From Solimonas sp040066175 (GTDB lineage: Bacteria; Pseudomonadota; Gammaproteobacteria; Nevskiales; Nevskiaceae): a stretch of 64,000 nucleotides of DNA. Under the pieces are notes generated by a model. The model searched no databases. It saw only the letters and a program-made list of their open reading frames with translations, and was not told where the DNA came from. A program made the position numbers and the translations under genes. Where the stretch lies: NCBI RefSeq assembly GCF_040066175.1, contig NZ_JBEAAM010000004.1, forward strand, positions 131,562 to 195,561. The letters run 5' to 3'. Positions 17,967 to 26,619 of this stretch are shown here, one piece after another (positions within the stretch are counted from its first letter, which is position 1; each line of letters opens with the position of its first letter).

Positions 17967-19049
17967 CCCGAGCGCCTGATGGCGCGTGCGCTGCGCCTGG
18001 CCGAGCGCGGTGGCCCGACGACGCATCCGAATCCGCGCGTCGGCTGCGTGATCGTGCGGGACGGTGAGGTGATCGGCGAGGGCTGGCACGAGCGCGCCGG
18101 CGAACCGCACGCCGAGGTACATGCCCTGCGCGCCGCCGGCGAACGCGCCCGCGGCGGCGAGCTGTTCGTCACGCTCGAACCCTGTTCACACCACGGACGC
18201 ACGCCGCCCTGTGCCGATGCCGTGATCGCTGCCGGCGTCCGCAAGGTCTGGGTGGCGATGCACGATCCGAATCCGCAGGTGGCCGGGCAGGGGATCGCGC
18301 GTCTGCGCGCAGCCGGCATCGAGGTCGTCGAGGGCCTGATGGAGCGCGAGGCGCGCGCGCTCAATCGCGGCTTCGTATCGCGCATGACGCGACAACGGCC
18401 CTGGGTCACGCTCAAGCTCGCCGCGAGCCTCGATGGACGCACGGCGATGGCCAGCGGCGAGAGCCGCTGGATCACCGGCGCCGAGGCGCGCGCCGACGTG
18501 CAGCGCCTGCGCGCGCGCGCCGGCGCGGTGCTGACCGGGGTCGGGACCGTGCTGGCGGACGACCCGCAGCTGAACTGTAGGGAATCGGCAATCGGCGACC
18601 GGCAATCGTTTTCGCGGCAGCCGGACCGGATCGTGCTCGATTCCGACGCGCGCGTTCCTGCGCAAGCCAAGGTGTGGAATCCGGGTGCGCGGCGCTTCTG
18701 GGTCACGGCACAGCCGGGATCTGCGCCGCACGGCGTGCAGCGCCTGACCGTGCCACGCAGCGCATCGGGCCTGGCCCTGGATGGGGTGCTGGCCGCTCTG
18801 GCCGGACACGAGGTCAACGAAGTGCTCGTCGAATGCGGCGCGCGCCTGGCCGGTGCGTTTCTGCAGCAGCGGCTGGTCGATGAGCTGATCCTGTACCTGG
18901 CGCCGTGCCTGCTGGGCGACGACGGGCGAGCGCTGGCGCAGCTCGCGGGCATCGATCGTCTGGACCAGCGGCTGCGGCTGGAGTGGCTGGACCTGCGCCG
19001 TGTCGGCCCGGATCTGCGCATCACCGCGCGCCCTGTCGAGGAGTCTTGA
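17943..19049 (+). CDS. ribD: bifunctional riboflavin deaminase/reductase
   Basis: Second and third steps of riboflavin synthesis from the GTP cyclohydrolase product. The N-terminal deaminase (about 1-145) has the zinc motifs PHAEVHAL and PCSHHGRTPPC. The C-terminal reductase (150-368) has the KLAASLDGR and GVGTVLADDPQL motifs. Residues about 213-222 are encoded by heptamer repeats at 18580-18608, placed in the variable loop just before RQPDRIVLDS. ATG 17943 was chosen; a GTG at 17934 in frame would add three residues, and neither has a strong ribosome site. ribE follows after one base. Confidence 0.94.
   Translation: MSDSRVPVPERLMARALRLAERGGPTTHPNPRVGCVIVRDGEVIGEGWHERAGEPHAEVHALRAAGERARGGELFVTLEPCSHHGRTPPCADAVIAAGVRKVWVAMHDPNPQVAGQGIARLRAAGIEVVEGLMEREARALNRGFVSRMTRQRPWVTLKLAASLDGRTAMASGESRWITGAEARADVQRLRARAGAVLTGVGTVLADDPQLNCRESAIGDRQSFSRQPDRIVLDSDARVPAQAKVWNPGARRFWVTAQPGSAPHGVQRLTVPRSASGLALDGVLAALAGHEVNEVLVECGARLAGAFLQQRLVDELILYLAPCLLGDDGRALAQLAGIDRLDQRLRLEWLDLRRVGPDLRITARPVEES
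18580..18608. repeat. in-frame heptamer repeat inside ribD
   Basis: Four consecutive units GGGAATC, GGCAATC, GGCGACC, GGCAATC followed by G, within the reductase-domain coding sequence. The same unit type is found at the nrdR/ribD junction. Confidence 0.75.
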
Positions 19050-19050
19050 G

Positions 19051-19653
19051 ATGTTTACCGGCATCATCGAAGCGCTGGGCCATGTCGCAGCCGTCGAGGA
19101 ACTGGGCGGCGACCGCCGCATGCGCTTCGCGGCCGACGCTGATCTGGACGGCGTGCGCCCCGGCGACAGCATCGCCGTCAACGGCGTCTGCCTGACCGCC
19201 ACCGCGCTGGACGCGCATCAGTTCAGCGCGGACCTGTCCGCTGAAACGCTCGCCTTGACCACCGCAGGCGGCTGGACCGTGGGGCGCCGGGTCAATCTGG
19301 AGCAGGCGCTGACCGCCGGCAAGCCGCTGGGCGGACATCTGGTGACCGGGCATGTGGATGGTGTCGGGCACCTGATCGAGCGGTTCGAGGATGCGCGCTC
19401 GTGGCGCTTCCGTTTCGAGGCGCCGCCGGACCTGGCGCGTTACATCGCCCGCAAGGGCTCGATCTGCATCGATGGCGTCAGCCTGACCGTCAACGACGTC
19501 GAAGGCAGCCGCTTTGGAGTTAACATCATTCCGCACACCCTGAGTCAGACGACGCTGGGCGGCTTGCAGGCGGGCGATCCGGTCAATCTCGAAGTGGACG
19601 TGATCGCACGCTATCTGGAACGGTTGTTGGACAGTCGCCGGGAGGTCGTTTGA
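19051..19653 (+). CDS. ribE: riboflavin synthase, alpha chain
   Basis: Dismutates two lumazines to riboflavin. The 200 residues contain two lumazine-binding repeats: MFTGIIEALG... at the N terminus, the GDSIAVNGVCLT block, and the second-repeat counterpart KGSICIDGVSLTVND. The ATG at 19051 is preceded by GAGGAG and starts with the near-invariant MFTGII. It lies one base after ribD. ribBX follows after 75 bases. Confidence 0.96.
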   Translation: MFTGIIEALGHVAAVEELGGDRRMRFAADADLDGVRPGDSIAVNGVCLTATALDAHQFSADLSAETLALTTAGGWTVGRRVNLEQALTAGKPLGGHLVTGHVDGVGHLIERFEDARSWRFRFEAPPDLARYIARKGSICIDGVSLTVNDVEGSRFGVNIIPHTLSQTTLGGLQAGDPVNLEVDVIARYLERLLDSRREVV

Positions 19654-19728
19654 CATGCCGGCGACAGGTGATGAATGCCGGCGCCACGGACCGCGCCGTC
19701 CCGTGCGGGATGCACAAGAGGTGGCAGC

Positions 19729-20883
<1,155 letters not shown>

Positions 20884-21468
20884 ATGAAGAAGAACAACCA
20901 GCGTGCGGGTTCGGTCCCCGCCGGCGCCGACGCGGCGCCCAAGCGTCGCAAAGCCGGTGCGGAAGGCACCGGACTACCGCCCGACGCCAAGACCGGTTAT
21001 GCCGCGCCCGACGCGCCGGCGCATGGCGAGTTTGCAAACACCCGCATCGCGCTGCTGTCCACGCGCTGGAATGTCGGCATCGTCGATGCCTTGCGTGCCG
21101 GCGCACGCGCCTGCCTTGAGGACTGGGGCGTGCCGGCGGCGAAGATCGTCGAGCATCGCGCGCCCGGCGCGTATGAAGTGCCATTGGCCGCGATGCTCTT
21201 GCTGCGCGACGGTGACTATGACGGCGTCGTCGCGCTCGGTGCAGTGATCCGCGGCGAGACCCCGCATTTCGATTATGTCGCCGGGGAGTGTGCGCGCGGC
21301 CTGATGCAGGTGCAGCTGAAGACGCGCAAAGCCGTCGGTTTCGGCGTGCTCACCGTGAATACGGTCGAGCAGGCGTGGGCGCGGGCCGGCGCGGGCCGCG
21401 GCAACAAGGGATACGAGGCTGCAGCGGCCGTGCTCGAAATGATCCGTCTGTCGCGGAGCCTGAAGTGA
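20884..21468 (+). CDS. ribH: 6,7-dimethyl-8-ribityllumazine synthase
   Basis: Condenses the RibB product with the RibD product into lumazine. The core (residues 50-194) has the family's RWN substrate motif, the EVPLAAMLLL block, the GAVIRGETPHFDYV motif and the GFGVLTVNT block. The first 48 residues are a Lys/Arg/Ala/Pro-rich extension with no fold signature and probably disordered. ATG 20884 directly abuts the ribB stop, so the two are likely translationally coupled. An internal start nearer the core is possible but no ATG is present there. The last bases overlap the nusB start. Confidence 0.94.
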   Translation: MKKNNQRAGSVPAGADAAPKRRKAGAEGTGLPPDAKTGYAAPDAPAHGEFANTRIALLSTRWNVGIVDALRAGARACLEDWGVPAAKIVEHRAPGAYEVPLAAMLLLRDGDYDGVVALGAVIRGETPHFDYVAGECARGLMQVQLKTRKAVGFGVLTVNTVEQAWARAGAGRGNKGYEAAAAVLEMIRLSRSLK

Positions 21469-21902
21469 CCGGCGAGAACCTGCAGCAGAGCCGCCGTGGC
21501 CTGGCACGCCGCCTGACGGTCCAGGCGCTCTACCAATGGCTGATCAACGAGAGCACGCCGGCAGCGCTGCTGCGCCAGTTCCGCGAGCAGGAAGAAGGCC
21601 TGGGGCGTGCCGATCCGGCCTATTTCGAAGAGCTGCTCAATGGCGTCGTGACCTACGCGTCCGAACTGACGCTGGACGTCGTGCCGCATCTCGACCGTCC
21701 GTTGAACCAGCTCGATCCGGTCGAGCACGCGATCCTGCTGCTCGGGGCTTTCGAGCTGCGGCACAAGCCGGAAGTGCCGTGGAAGGTCGTCGTCAACGAG
21801 TCGGTGAATCTCGCCAAGATCTTCGGCGCCGAGGACGGCTACAAGTTCGTCAACGGCGTGCTCGACAAGCTCGCGCGCCAGCTGCGGCCGCACGAGACCT
21901 GA
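21465..21902 (+). CDS. nusB: transcription antitermination factor NusB
   Basis: Binds BoxA RNA with NusE/S10 in rRNA antitermination. The 145 residues form the all-helical NusB fold: ARRLTVQALYQW at the N terminus, LDPVEHAILLLGAFEL in the middle and VVNESVNLAKIFGAEDGYKFVNGVLDKLA at the end. No ATG fits. A GTG at 21465 overlapping the ribH stop (GTGA) has GGAG six bases upstream and is chosen. ribH-nusB-thiL-pgpA is a conserved proteobacterial order. Confidence 0.95.
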   Translation: MTGENLQQSRRGLARRLTVQALYQWLINESTPAALLRQFREQEEGLGRADPAYFEELLNGVVTYASELTLDVVPHLDRPLNQLDPVEHAILLLGAFELRHKPEVPWKVVVNESVNLAKIFGAEDGYKFVNGVLDKLARQLRPHET

Positions 21903-21930
21903 AGTCCGACAATCGGCGGCGCGGCCTGGC

Positions 21931-22872
21931 GTGGACGAGTTTGCGCTGATTCGTCGCTATTTCGGCGAGCTGACTGCGGCACGGCGCGGCGTCGTGCGCG
22001 GTGTCGGCGACGACGCCGCGCTGCTCGCGCCGGCGGCTGGACGGCATCTGGTCGTGACCTGCGACACGCTCATCGCCGGTCGGCATTTCCCGTTGGACAC
22101 GGCGCCGTATGACATCGGCTGGAAGTCGCTGGCGGTGAATCTCTCGGACCTCGCGGCGATGGGGGCCGTGCCGCGCTGGTTCCTGCTGGCATTGAGCCTG
22201 CCATCGGCCGACGAATCGTGGCTCGCGCAGTTCTGCGACGGCCTCAAGGTGCTGGCCGACCGTCACGGCATCGCACTCGTCGGTGGCGACACGACCCGCG
22301 GAGATCTCAGCATCACCATCACCGCGATGGGCGAGGTGCCCGTGGGACAGGCGCTGCCGCGCGACGGAGCGCGTGTCGGCGACGCGGTGTGCGTGACGGG
22401 CACCCTCGGCGATGCCGCGGCAGGTCTTGCGGCCCTCCAGGACGGTGTGCGCGACACGCCGCTGCTGTCCCGCTTGAACCGCCCCGAGCCGCGCGTCGCC
22501 GCCGGCCTCGCCCTGCACGGCCTCGCACACGCGGCGATCGACCTGTCCGACGGCCTGGCGGGCGATCTGCAGCACATCCTCGACGCCAGTGGCGTCGGCG
22601 CCGTCGTCCAGGTGGATGCGCTGCCGGTCTCCGGCGCGCTGCGCCGGCGATTCCCGGATCGCGAGTCGCGGCTGCCATTGCAGCTGTGCGGTGGTGACGA
22701 CTACGAGCTGTGCCTGTGCGTTCCGCCCGATCGCCTCGCAGCCGCGCGGACCGTGCTCGACGTGCCGCTGACCGTGATCGGCGAGATCACGGCGGAGCGC
22801 GGCCTGCGTTTCGTCGATGGAGCCGGTATAACGGTGTCCGTGCAACGGACCGCCTATCGTCATTTTTCATGA
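21931..22872 (+). CDS. thiL: thiamine-monophosphate kinase
   Basis: Phosphorylates thiamine monophosphate to the active diphosphate. The 313 residues contain the AIR-synthetase-like fold with GVGDDAALL near the N terminus, the CDTLIAGRHFP segment, NLSDLAAMGA, GGDTTRGDLSITIT and DLSDGLAGDL, all characteristic of ThiL. It starts with GTG and gives MDEFALIRRYF, the typical N terminus. The stop overlaps the pgpA ATG. Confidence 0.95.
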   Translation: MDEFALIRRYFGELTAARRGVVRGVGDDAALLAPAAGRHLVVTCDTLIAGRHFPLDTAPYDIGWKSLAVNLSDLAAMGAVPRWFLLALSLPSADESWLAQFCDGLKVLADRHGIALVGGDTTRGDLSITITAMGEVPVGQALPRDGARVGDAVCVTGTLGDAAAGLAALQDGVRDTPLLSRLNRPEPRVAAGLALHGLAHAAIDLSDGLAGDLQHILDASGVGAVVQVDALPVSGALRRRFPDRESRLPLQLCGGDDYELCLCVPPDRLAAARTVLDVPLTVIGEITAERGLRFVDGAGITVSVQRTAYRHFS

Positions 22873-23393
22873 AAGCCAAGACTGCCATCACGCCGCGCCC
22901 GCCGCGTCAGCTGATCCTGACCACGCCGGAGCATCTGCTCGCCTTCGGCTTCGGCGCGGGTCTGTCGCCTTTCGCGCCAGGCACCGTCGGCACGCTGGTC
23001 GGAATCGTGCTGTTCCTTCCGCTGTCACGGCTCGATCCGGCGCTGTACGCGGTTGCGGTGGCGCTGCTGTTCGTCTTCGGCTGCTGGGTCTGCGGCGAGA
23101 GTGCGCGCCTGCTCGGCGTCCACGATTACGGCGGCATTGTCTTCGACGAGATCGTCGGCTATCTAATCGCCGCTGCGCCCCTCGTGCTGTTCCCGCAACT
23201 CCCGGCGGCAGGTTTCGGCGCCGCAATGATCCTGGCTTTCGTCTTGTTCCGGCTGTTCGACATCGTCAAGCCATGGCCGATCCGCGCACTCGACCGCAAC
23301 GTGCACGGTGGCTTCGGCATCATGCTCGACGACGCGCTCGCAGGCGTCTTCGCGGCGCTGCCGCTCTGGGTCGTGCTGCGCTACGTCGGGTAA
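22869..23393 (+). CDS. pgpA: phosphatidylglycerophosphatase A
   Basis: Membrane phosphatase removing phosphate from phosphatidylglycerophosphate to give phosphatidylglycerol. The 174 residues have three to four hydrophobic helices and the family motifs SPFAPGTVGTLVG, DYGGIVFDEIVGY and RLFDIVKPWPI. The ATG overlaps the thiL stop (ATGA), so it is the last gene of the coupled nusB-thiL-pgpA set. Confidence 0.94.
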   Translation: MKAKTAITPRPPRQLILTTPEHLLAFGFGAGLSPFAPGTVGTLVGIVLFLPLSRLDPALYAVAVALLFVFGCWVCGESARLLGVHDYGGIVFDEIVGYLIAAAPLVLFPQLPAAGFGAAMILAFVLFRLFDIVKPWPIRALDRNVHGGFGIMLDDALAGVFAALPLWVVLRYVG

Positions 23394-23405
23394 TCCATCG
23401 TTTCC

Positions 23406-23434
23406 TTGAAAAGCGTCCTCGGCACGACCATTCT
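23406..23434 (+). promoter_or_regulatory. weak candidate promoter before the AtuA-like gene
   Basis: TTGAAA (23406-23411, one mismatch), 17 bases, CATTCT (23429-23434, three matches). Confidence 0.25.
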
Positions 23435-23449
23435 TGCGCGCTGAACGAG

Positions 23450-23466
23450 CCGCCGCTTCGCGGCGG
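23450..23466 (+). other. short GC hairpin upstream of the AtuA-like gene
   Basis: CCGCCGC pairs with GCGGCGG with a 3-base loop TTC. There is no T-tract. It may be the end of the pgpA transcript or a leader structure. Confidence 0.3.
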
Positions 23467-23503
23467 ACGACAAGTCCCGTGACGGCCACTGGCAGGAGTG
23501 GAG

Positions 23504-25300
23504 ATGGCGCAAGGAATCCGCATCGGCTGTGCCTCGGCGTTCTGGGGTGACACCCACACAGCGGCCGCGCAGCTGGTCGAGCGCGGCGGGATCGACTACC
23601 TGGTATTCGACTATCTGGCCGAGATCACGCTGTCGATCCTCGCGGCCAAGCGCATGAAGAATCCCGAGGAGGGCTACGCGACCGACTTCGTCGAGCACGT
23701 CATGACGCCGCTGCTGCCCGCGCTCAAGGACCGGGGCATCAAGGTGGTGGCCAACGCCGGCGGCGTGAACCCGCTGGCCTGCAAGAAGGCGCTGGAAGAT
23801 GCCGCGGCCAGGGCCGGCATCTCACTCAAGGTCGCGGCCGTGCTCGGCGACGATCTGCTGCCGCGCAGGAAGGAGTTCGCCGACTGCGTCGAACTCGACA
23901 GCGGTGCGCAGCTGCCGGCGACACTGGTGTCGATGAATGCCTACCTGGGCGCATTTCCGATCGCGCGCGCGCTCGATGCCGGCGCCGAGGTCGTCATCAC
24001 CGGGCGCTGTGTCGATTCTGCCGTCGTGGTCGGGCCGCTGATTCACGCGTTCGGCTGGCGTGCGGACGACTATGACCGTCTGGCCGCGGGCTCGGTCGCG
24101 GGACACATCATCGAGTGCGGCGCGCAATGCACGGGCGGCAATTTCACCGACTGGGAACTCGTGCAAGCCGGCTATGCCGACATGGGCTTCCCGATCGTCG
24201 AGGTGCAGGCCGACGGATCTTTCTTCGTCACCAAGCCGGAAGGCACCGGCGGCCTCGTGTCCGTGCACACGGTCCTGGAGCAGTTGCTCTACGAGATCGG
24301 CGATCCGCGCGCCTATCTGCTGCCGGACGTGGTGGTCGATTTCACCCAGGTGCGGCTGGAACAGGCCGGCACGGACCGCGTGCAGGTCAGCGGCGCACGC
24401 GGACAGGCGCCGACGTCGAGCTACAAGGTCAGCGCGACGTATCCCGCAGGGCTGCGCTGCGCGGCGCTGTTCATGATCGGCGGCATCGACGCCGCGAAGA
24501 AGGGACGGGCGTCGGCGCAAGCCATCGTCGAAAAGGTGCGCCGCCAGCTGCTCGCCGCCAAGCTCGGCGATTTCAGCGGAGTCGATGTGCATTGCATCGG
24601 TGCCGAGGAGAGCTACGGTCCGCACGCGCGCCCCGGCGCCGCGGCGACGCGCGAAGTGGTCGTCAAGATCGCCGTGCAGCATCCGAATCCGAAGGCGCTC
24701 AAGCTGTTCGCGCGCGAGATCGCCCAGGCCGCGACCGGCATGGCGCCAGGCTTCACCGGCTACTTCGGCTCCGGGCGCCCGGAGCCGCACATGATTCCCC
24801 GACTGTTCTCGACGCAGGTGCCCAAGTCACGGGTGCCGATCGAGGTCGTCGTCGGCGATCGGCGTTTCGCCGTCGAGGTGCCGACGGCGGGCGGCTTCGT
24901 GCCGCCATCCGTGCAGCGGGAGGAAATCCCGTCGGTCGATCGGAACGGGACGATCCCGGTGCCACTGATCCGGCTCGCGTTGGCGCGTTCGGGCGACAAG
25001 GGCGATCACGCCAACATCGGCGTGATCGCGCGCCGGCCGGAATATCTGCCGTACATCGAAGCGGCGCTGACCACCGAGGCCGTGCGGACCTACTTCGCGC
25101 ACGTCTTGGCCGAGGGCGCCGAGGGGCGGGTGGAACGCTGGCGCCTGCCGGGCACGCACAGCCTCAACTTCCTGCTGCACCATGCCCTGGGCGGCGGGGG
25201 CGCCGCCTCCCTGCGGACGGATCCGCAGGGCAAGGCCTTCGCGCAGATGCTGCTGGACTTCGCGGTGCCCGTGCCGGCGGCGCTGGCCGCCGGCCTGTGA
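23504..25300 (+). CDS. acyclic terpene utilization AtuA family protein (DUF1446)
   Basis: A 598-residue protein with a large DUF1446 domain (about 5-440: IGCASAFWGDT at the start, FDYLAEITLSILA, GRCVDSAVVVGPLIHAF and GGNFTDW) followed by a smaller AtuA-like C-terminal domain (about 480-590; LALARSGDKGDHANIGVIAR). AtuA is the first gene of the acyclic terpene operon of Pseudomonas, but its biochemical role is unknown and the family is also linked to other branched acyl-CoA pathways. ATG 23504 with AGGAG five bases upstream is preferred over the in-frame GTG at 23498. It stands alone, convergent with an OmpA gene; atuC/E/F-like genes lie 17 kb downstream. Confidence 0.85.
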   Translation: MAQGIRIGCASAFWGDTHTAAAQLVERGGIDYLVFDYLAEITLSILAAKRMKNPEEGYATDFVEHVMTPLLPALKDRGIKVVANAGGVNPLACKKALEDAAARAGISLKVAAVLGDDLLPRRKEFADCVELDSGAQLPATLVSMNAYLGAFPIARALDAGAEVVITGRCVDSAVVVGPLIHAFGWRADDYDRLAAGSVAGHIIECGAQCTGGNFTDWELVQAGYADMGFPIVEVQADGSFFVTKPEGTGGLVSVHTVLEQLLYEIGDPRAYLLPDVVVDFTQVRLEQAGTDRVQVSGARGQAPTSSYKVSATYPAGLRCAALFMIGGIDAAKKGRASAQAIVEKVRRQLLAAKLGDFSGVDVHCIGAEESYGPHARPGAAATREVVVKIAVQHPNPKALKLFAREIAQAATGMAPGFTGYFGSGRPEPHMIPRLFSTQVPKSRVPIEVVVGDRRFAVEVPTAGGFVPPSVQREEIPSVDRNGTIPVPLIRLALARSGDKGDHANIGVIARRPEYLPYIEAALTTEAVRTYFAHVLAEGAEGRVERWRLPGTHSLNFLLHHALGGGGAASLRTDPQGKAFAQMLLDFAVPVPAALAAGL

Positions 25301-25303
25301 CGC

Positions 25304-26401
25304 TCAGGGCGCGGAACTGCCGCGGATCTGCAGCTCGACGCGGCGGTTCCGGGTACGGCCTTCCTCGGTGTCGTTGCTGTCGATCGGCCGCGATTCACCG
25401 TAACCGACTGCGGTCAGCTGCGCGGGCGATACACCGCGCGAAACCAGATAGGCGCGCACGGCATCGGCGCGCTGCAGGCTGAGCTTCTTGTTGTAGGCGT
25501 CGCTGCCGCGGCTGTCGGTATGTCCGGCAATCTCGGCACGTACCGAAGGCTGACTGGTCAGGAAGCGCACGGCCGGCTCCAGCACTGCCTTCGCGTTCTC
25601 GGTCAGCGCGGCCGAATTGAACTGGAAGGTCACGTTCTGCAGTTCGATGGTCTGCGGTTTGACGACACAGCCGAAGCCATCGACCTGCGCGCCGCGGATG
25701 GTATTCGGGCAGCGGTCGAAGGCATCCGCCACTCCGTCGCCATCTGAATCCAGCGGCGGCTGCGGCGGGGCCTCGACGATCTTCACCGTCTCGATGACCT
25801 GCGGCGGGGGCGGAGGGGGTTCACGGAACGAGCCGAGCACGACTTCGAGTCCGAGACCCAGACGCACGTCGAGCTGGTCGTCCAGATAGCGGTCGTTGAC
25901 CAGGCGCGCCTCGGCGCGATAGCGCAGCCAGCGCGTGTTCAGCTTGCCGACGATGCCGCCGCCCAGATTCAGGTAGGCACTGGTGTCGTCGAAATCCGCA
26001 TCGTTCTTGATCTGGCCGCCGCCGAACAGCACGTAGGGCGTCGGCTTCTCGCGATCGCCGAAGTTGGCGACGAAATCCACGCCCCAGCCGGTCTGCGAGA
26101 AATTGTCGCCCGAACCGTCGCTTTCGAGCGCGCCCTGGAACAGGTTGGCCTCGACCGACATCCAGTCGAGTACCGGCACGCCGAAGCCCAGTTGACCACC
26201 GTAGCCGATGTCCTTGGCGCCCCGGTCCTGGTCCGGGAAGACCAGTGCACCGAGGATATAGCCATACGCCGGGGCATCGGTCACGGTCCAGTCGAAGCGC
26301 TGCGCACTGACCGCCGGGCCCGCTGCGAATGCTGACACGGCGACAGCGATGGCAGTGCGGCGCAACGCGCCGACGTAGCGCTTGAACTTCACATCGAGCA
26401 T
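25304..26401 (-). CDS. OmpA-family outer membrane protein
   Basis: 365 residues: a signal peptide ending near AVSA (residue 33), an eight-strand-like beta-barrel domain (about 35-190), a proline-rich linker, a single calcium-type DSDGDGVADAFDRCPNT repeat and a C-terminal OmpA peptidoglycan-binding domain containing AGHTDSRGSDAYN and NRRVEL. It probably tethers the outer membrane to the cell wall. GGGAG precedes the ATG. It resembles the second OmpA protein at 45376-46896 but has only one Asp-rich repeat. Confidence 0.9.
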   Translation of the reverse strand: MLDVKFKRYVGALRRTAIAVAVSAFAAGPAVSAQRFDWTVTDAPAYGYILGALVFPDQDRGAKDIGYGGQLGFGVPVLDWMSVEANLFQGALESDGSGDNFSQTGWGVDFVANFGDREKPTPYVLFGGGQIKNDADFDDTSAYLNLGGGIVGKLNTRWLRYRAEARLVNDRYLDDQLDVRLGLGLEVVLGSFREPPPPPPQVIETVKIVEAPPQPPLDSDGDGVADAFDRCPNTIRGAQVDGFGCVVKPQTIELQNVTFQFNSAALTENAKAVLEPAVRFLTSQPSVRAEIAGHTDSRGSDAYNKKLSLQRADAVRAYLVSRGVSPAQLTAVGYGESRPIDSNDTEEGRTRNRRVELQIRGSSAP

Positions 26402-26549
26402 GCGAATTCTCCCAATTGTGCTTTTCGGCGGTACAGCGGCCCGCTGCGGCGTGGCCCAGCGTCATCACTCTACACCACTGATCAGGCTCGTTGTCCATCG
26501 GCCGCGCTTGTCGCGGCGCGCGCACGCTGCGACGGCGCGCCATGTCGCA

Positions 26550-26555
26550 TAGAAT
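26550..26555 (+). promoter_or_regulatory. candidate -10 element for the ETF-QO gene
   Basis: TAGAAT, 65 bases before the ATG, in the 218-base divergent gap. No good -35 is seen. Apart from this and a weak TAGAGT on the other strand (26467-26472), nothing is recognised in the gap. Confidence 0.35.
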
Positions 26556-26619
26556 ACGCGCCCCAATTCTCCAGACCCGGCCCGGGCGTCCGGCTCCAGG
26601 CCCGCCAGGAAGCAAACGC

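Noticed and set aside
18580..18608. Possible frameshift or insertion disrupting ribD
   Set aside because: The tract keeps the reading frame, lies in a variable loop and all downstream reductase motifs are intact, so ribD is treated as functional.
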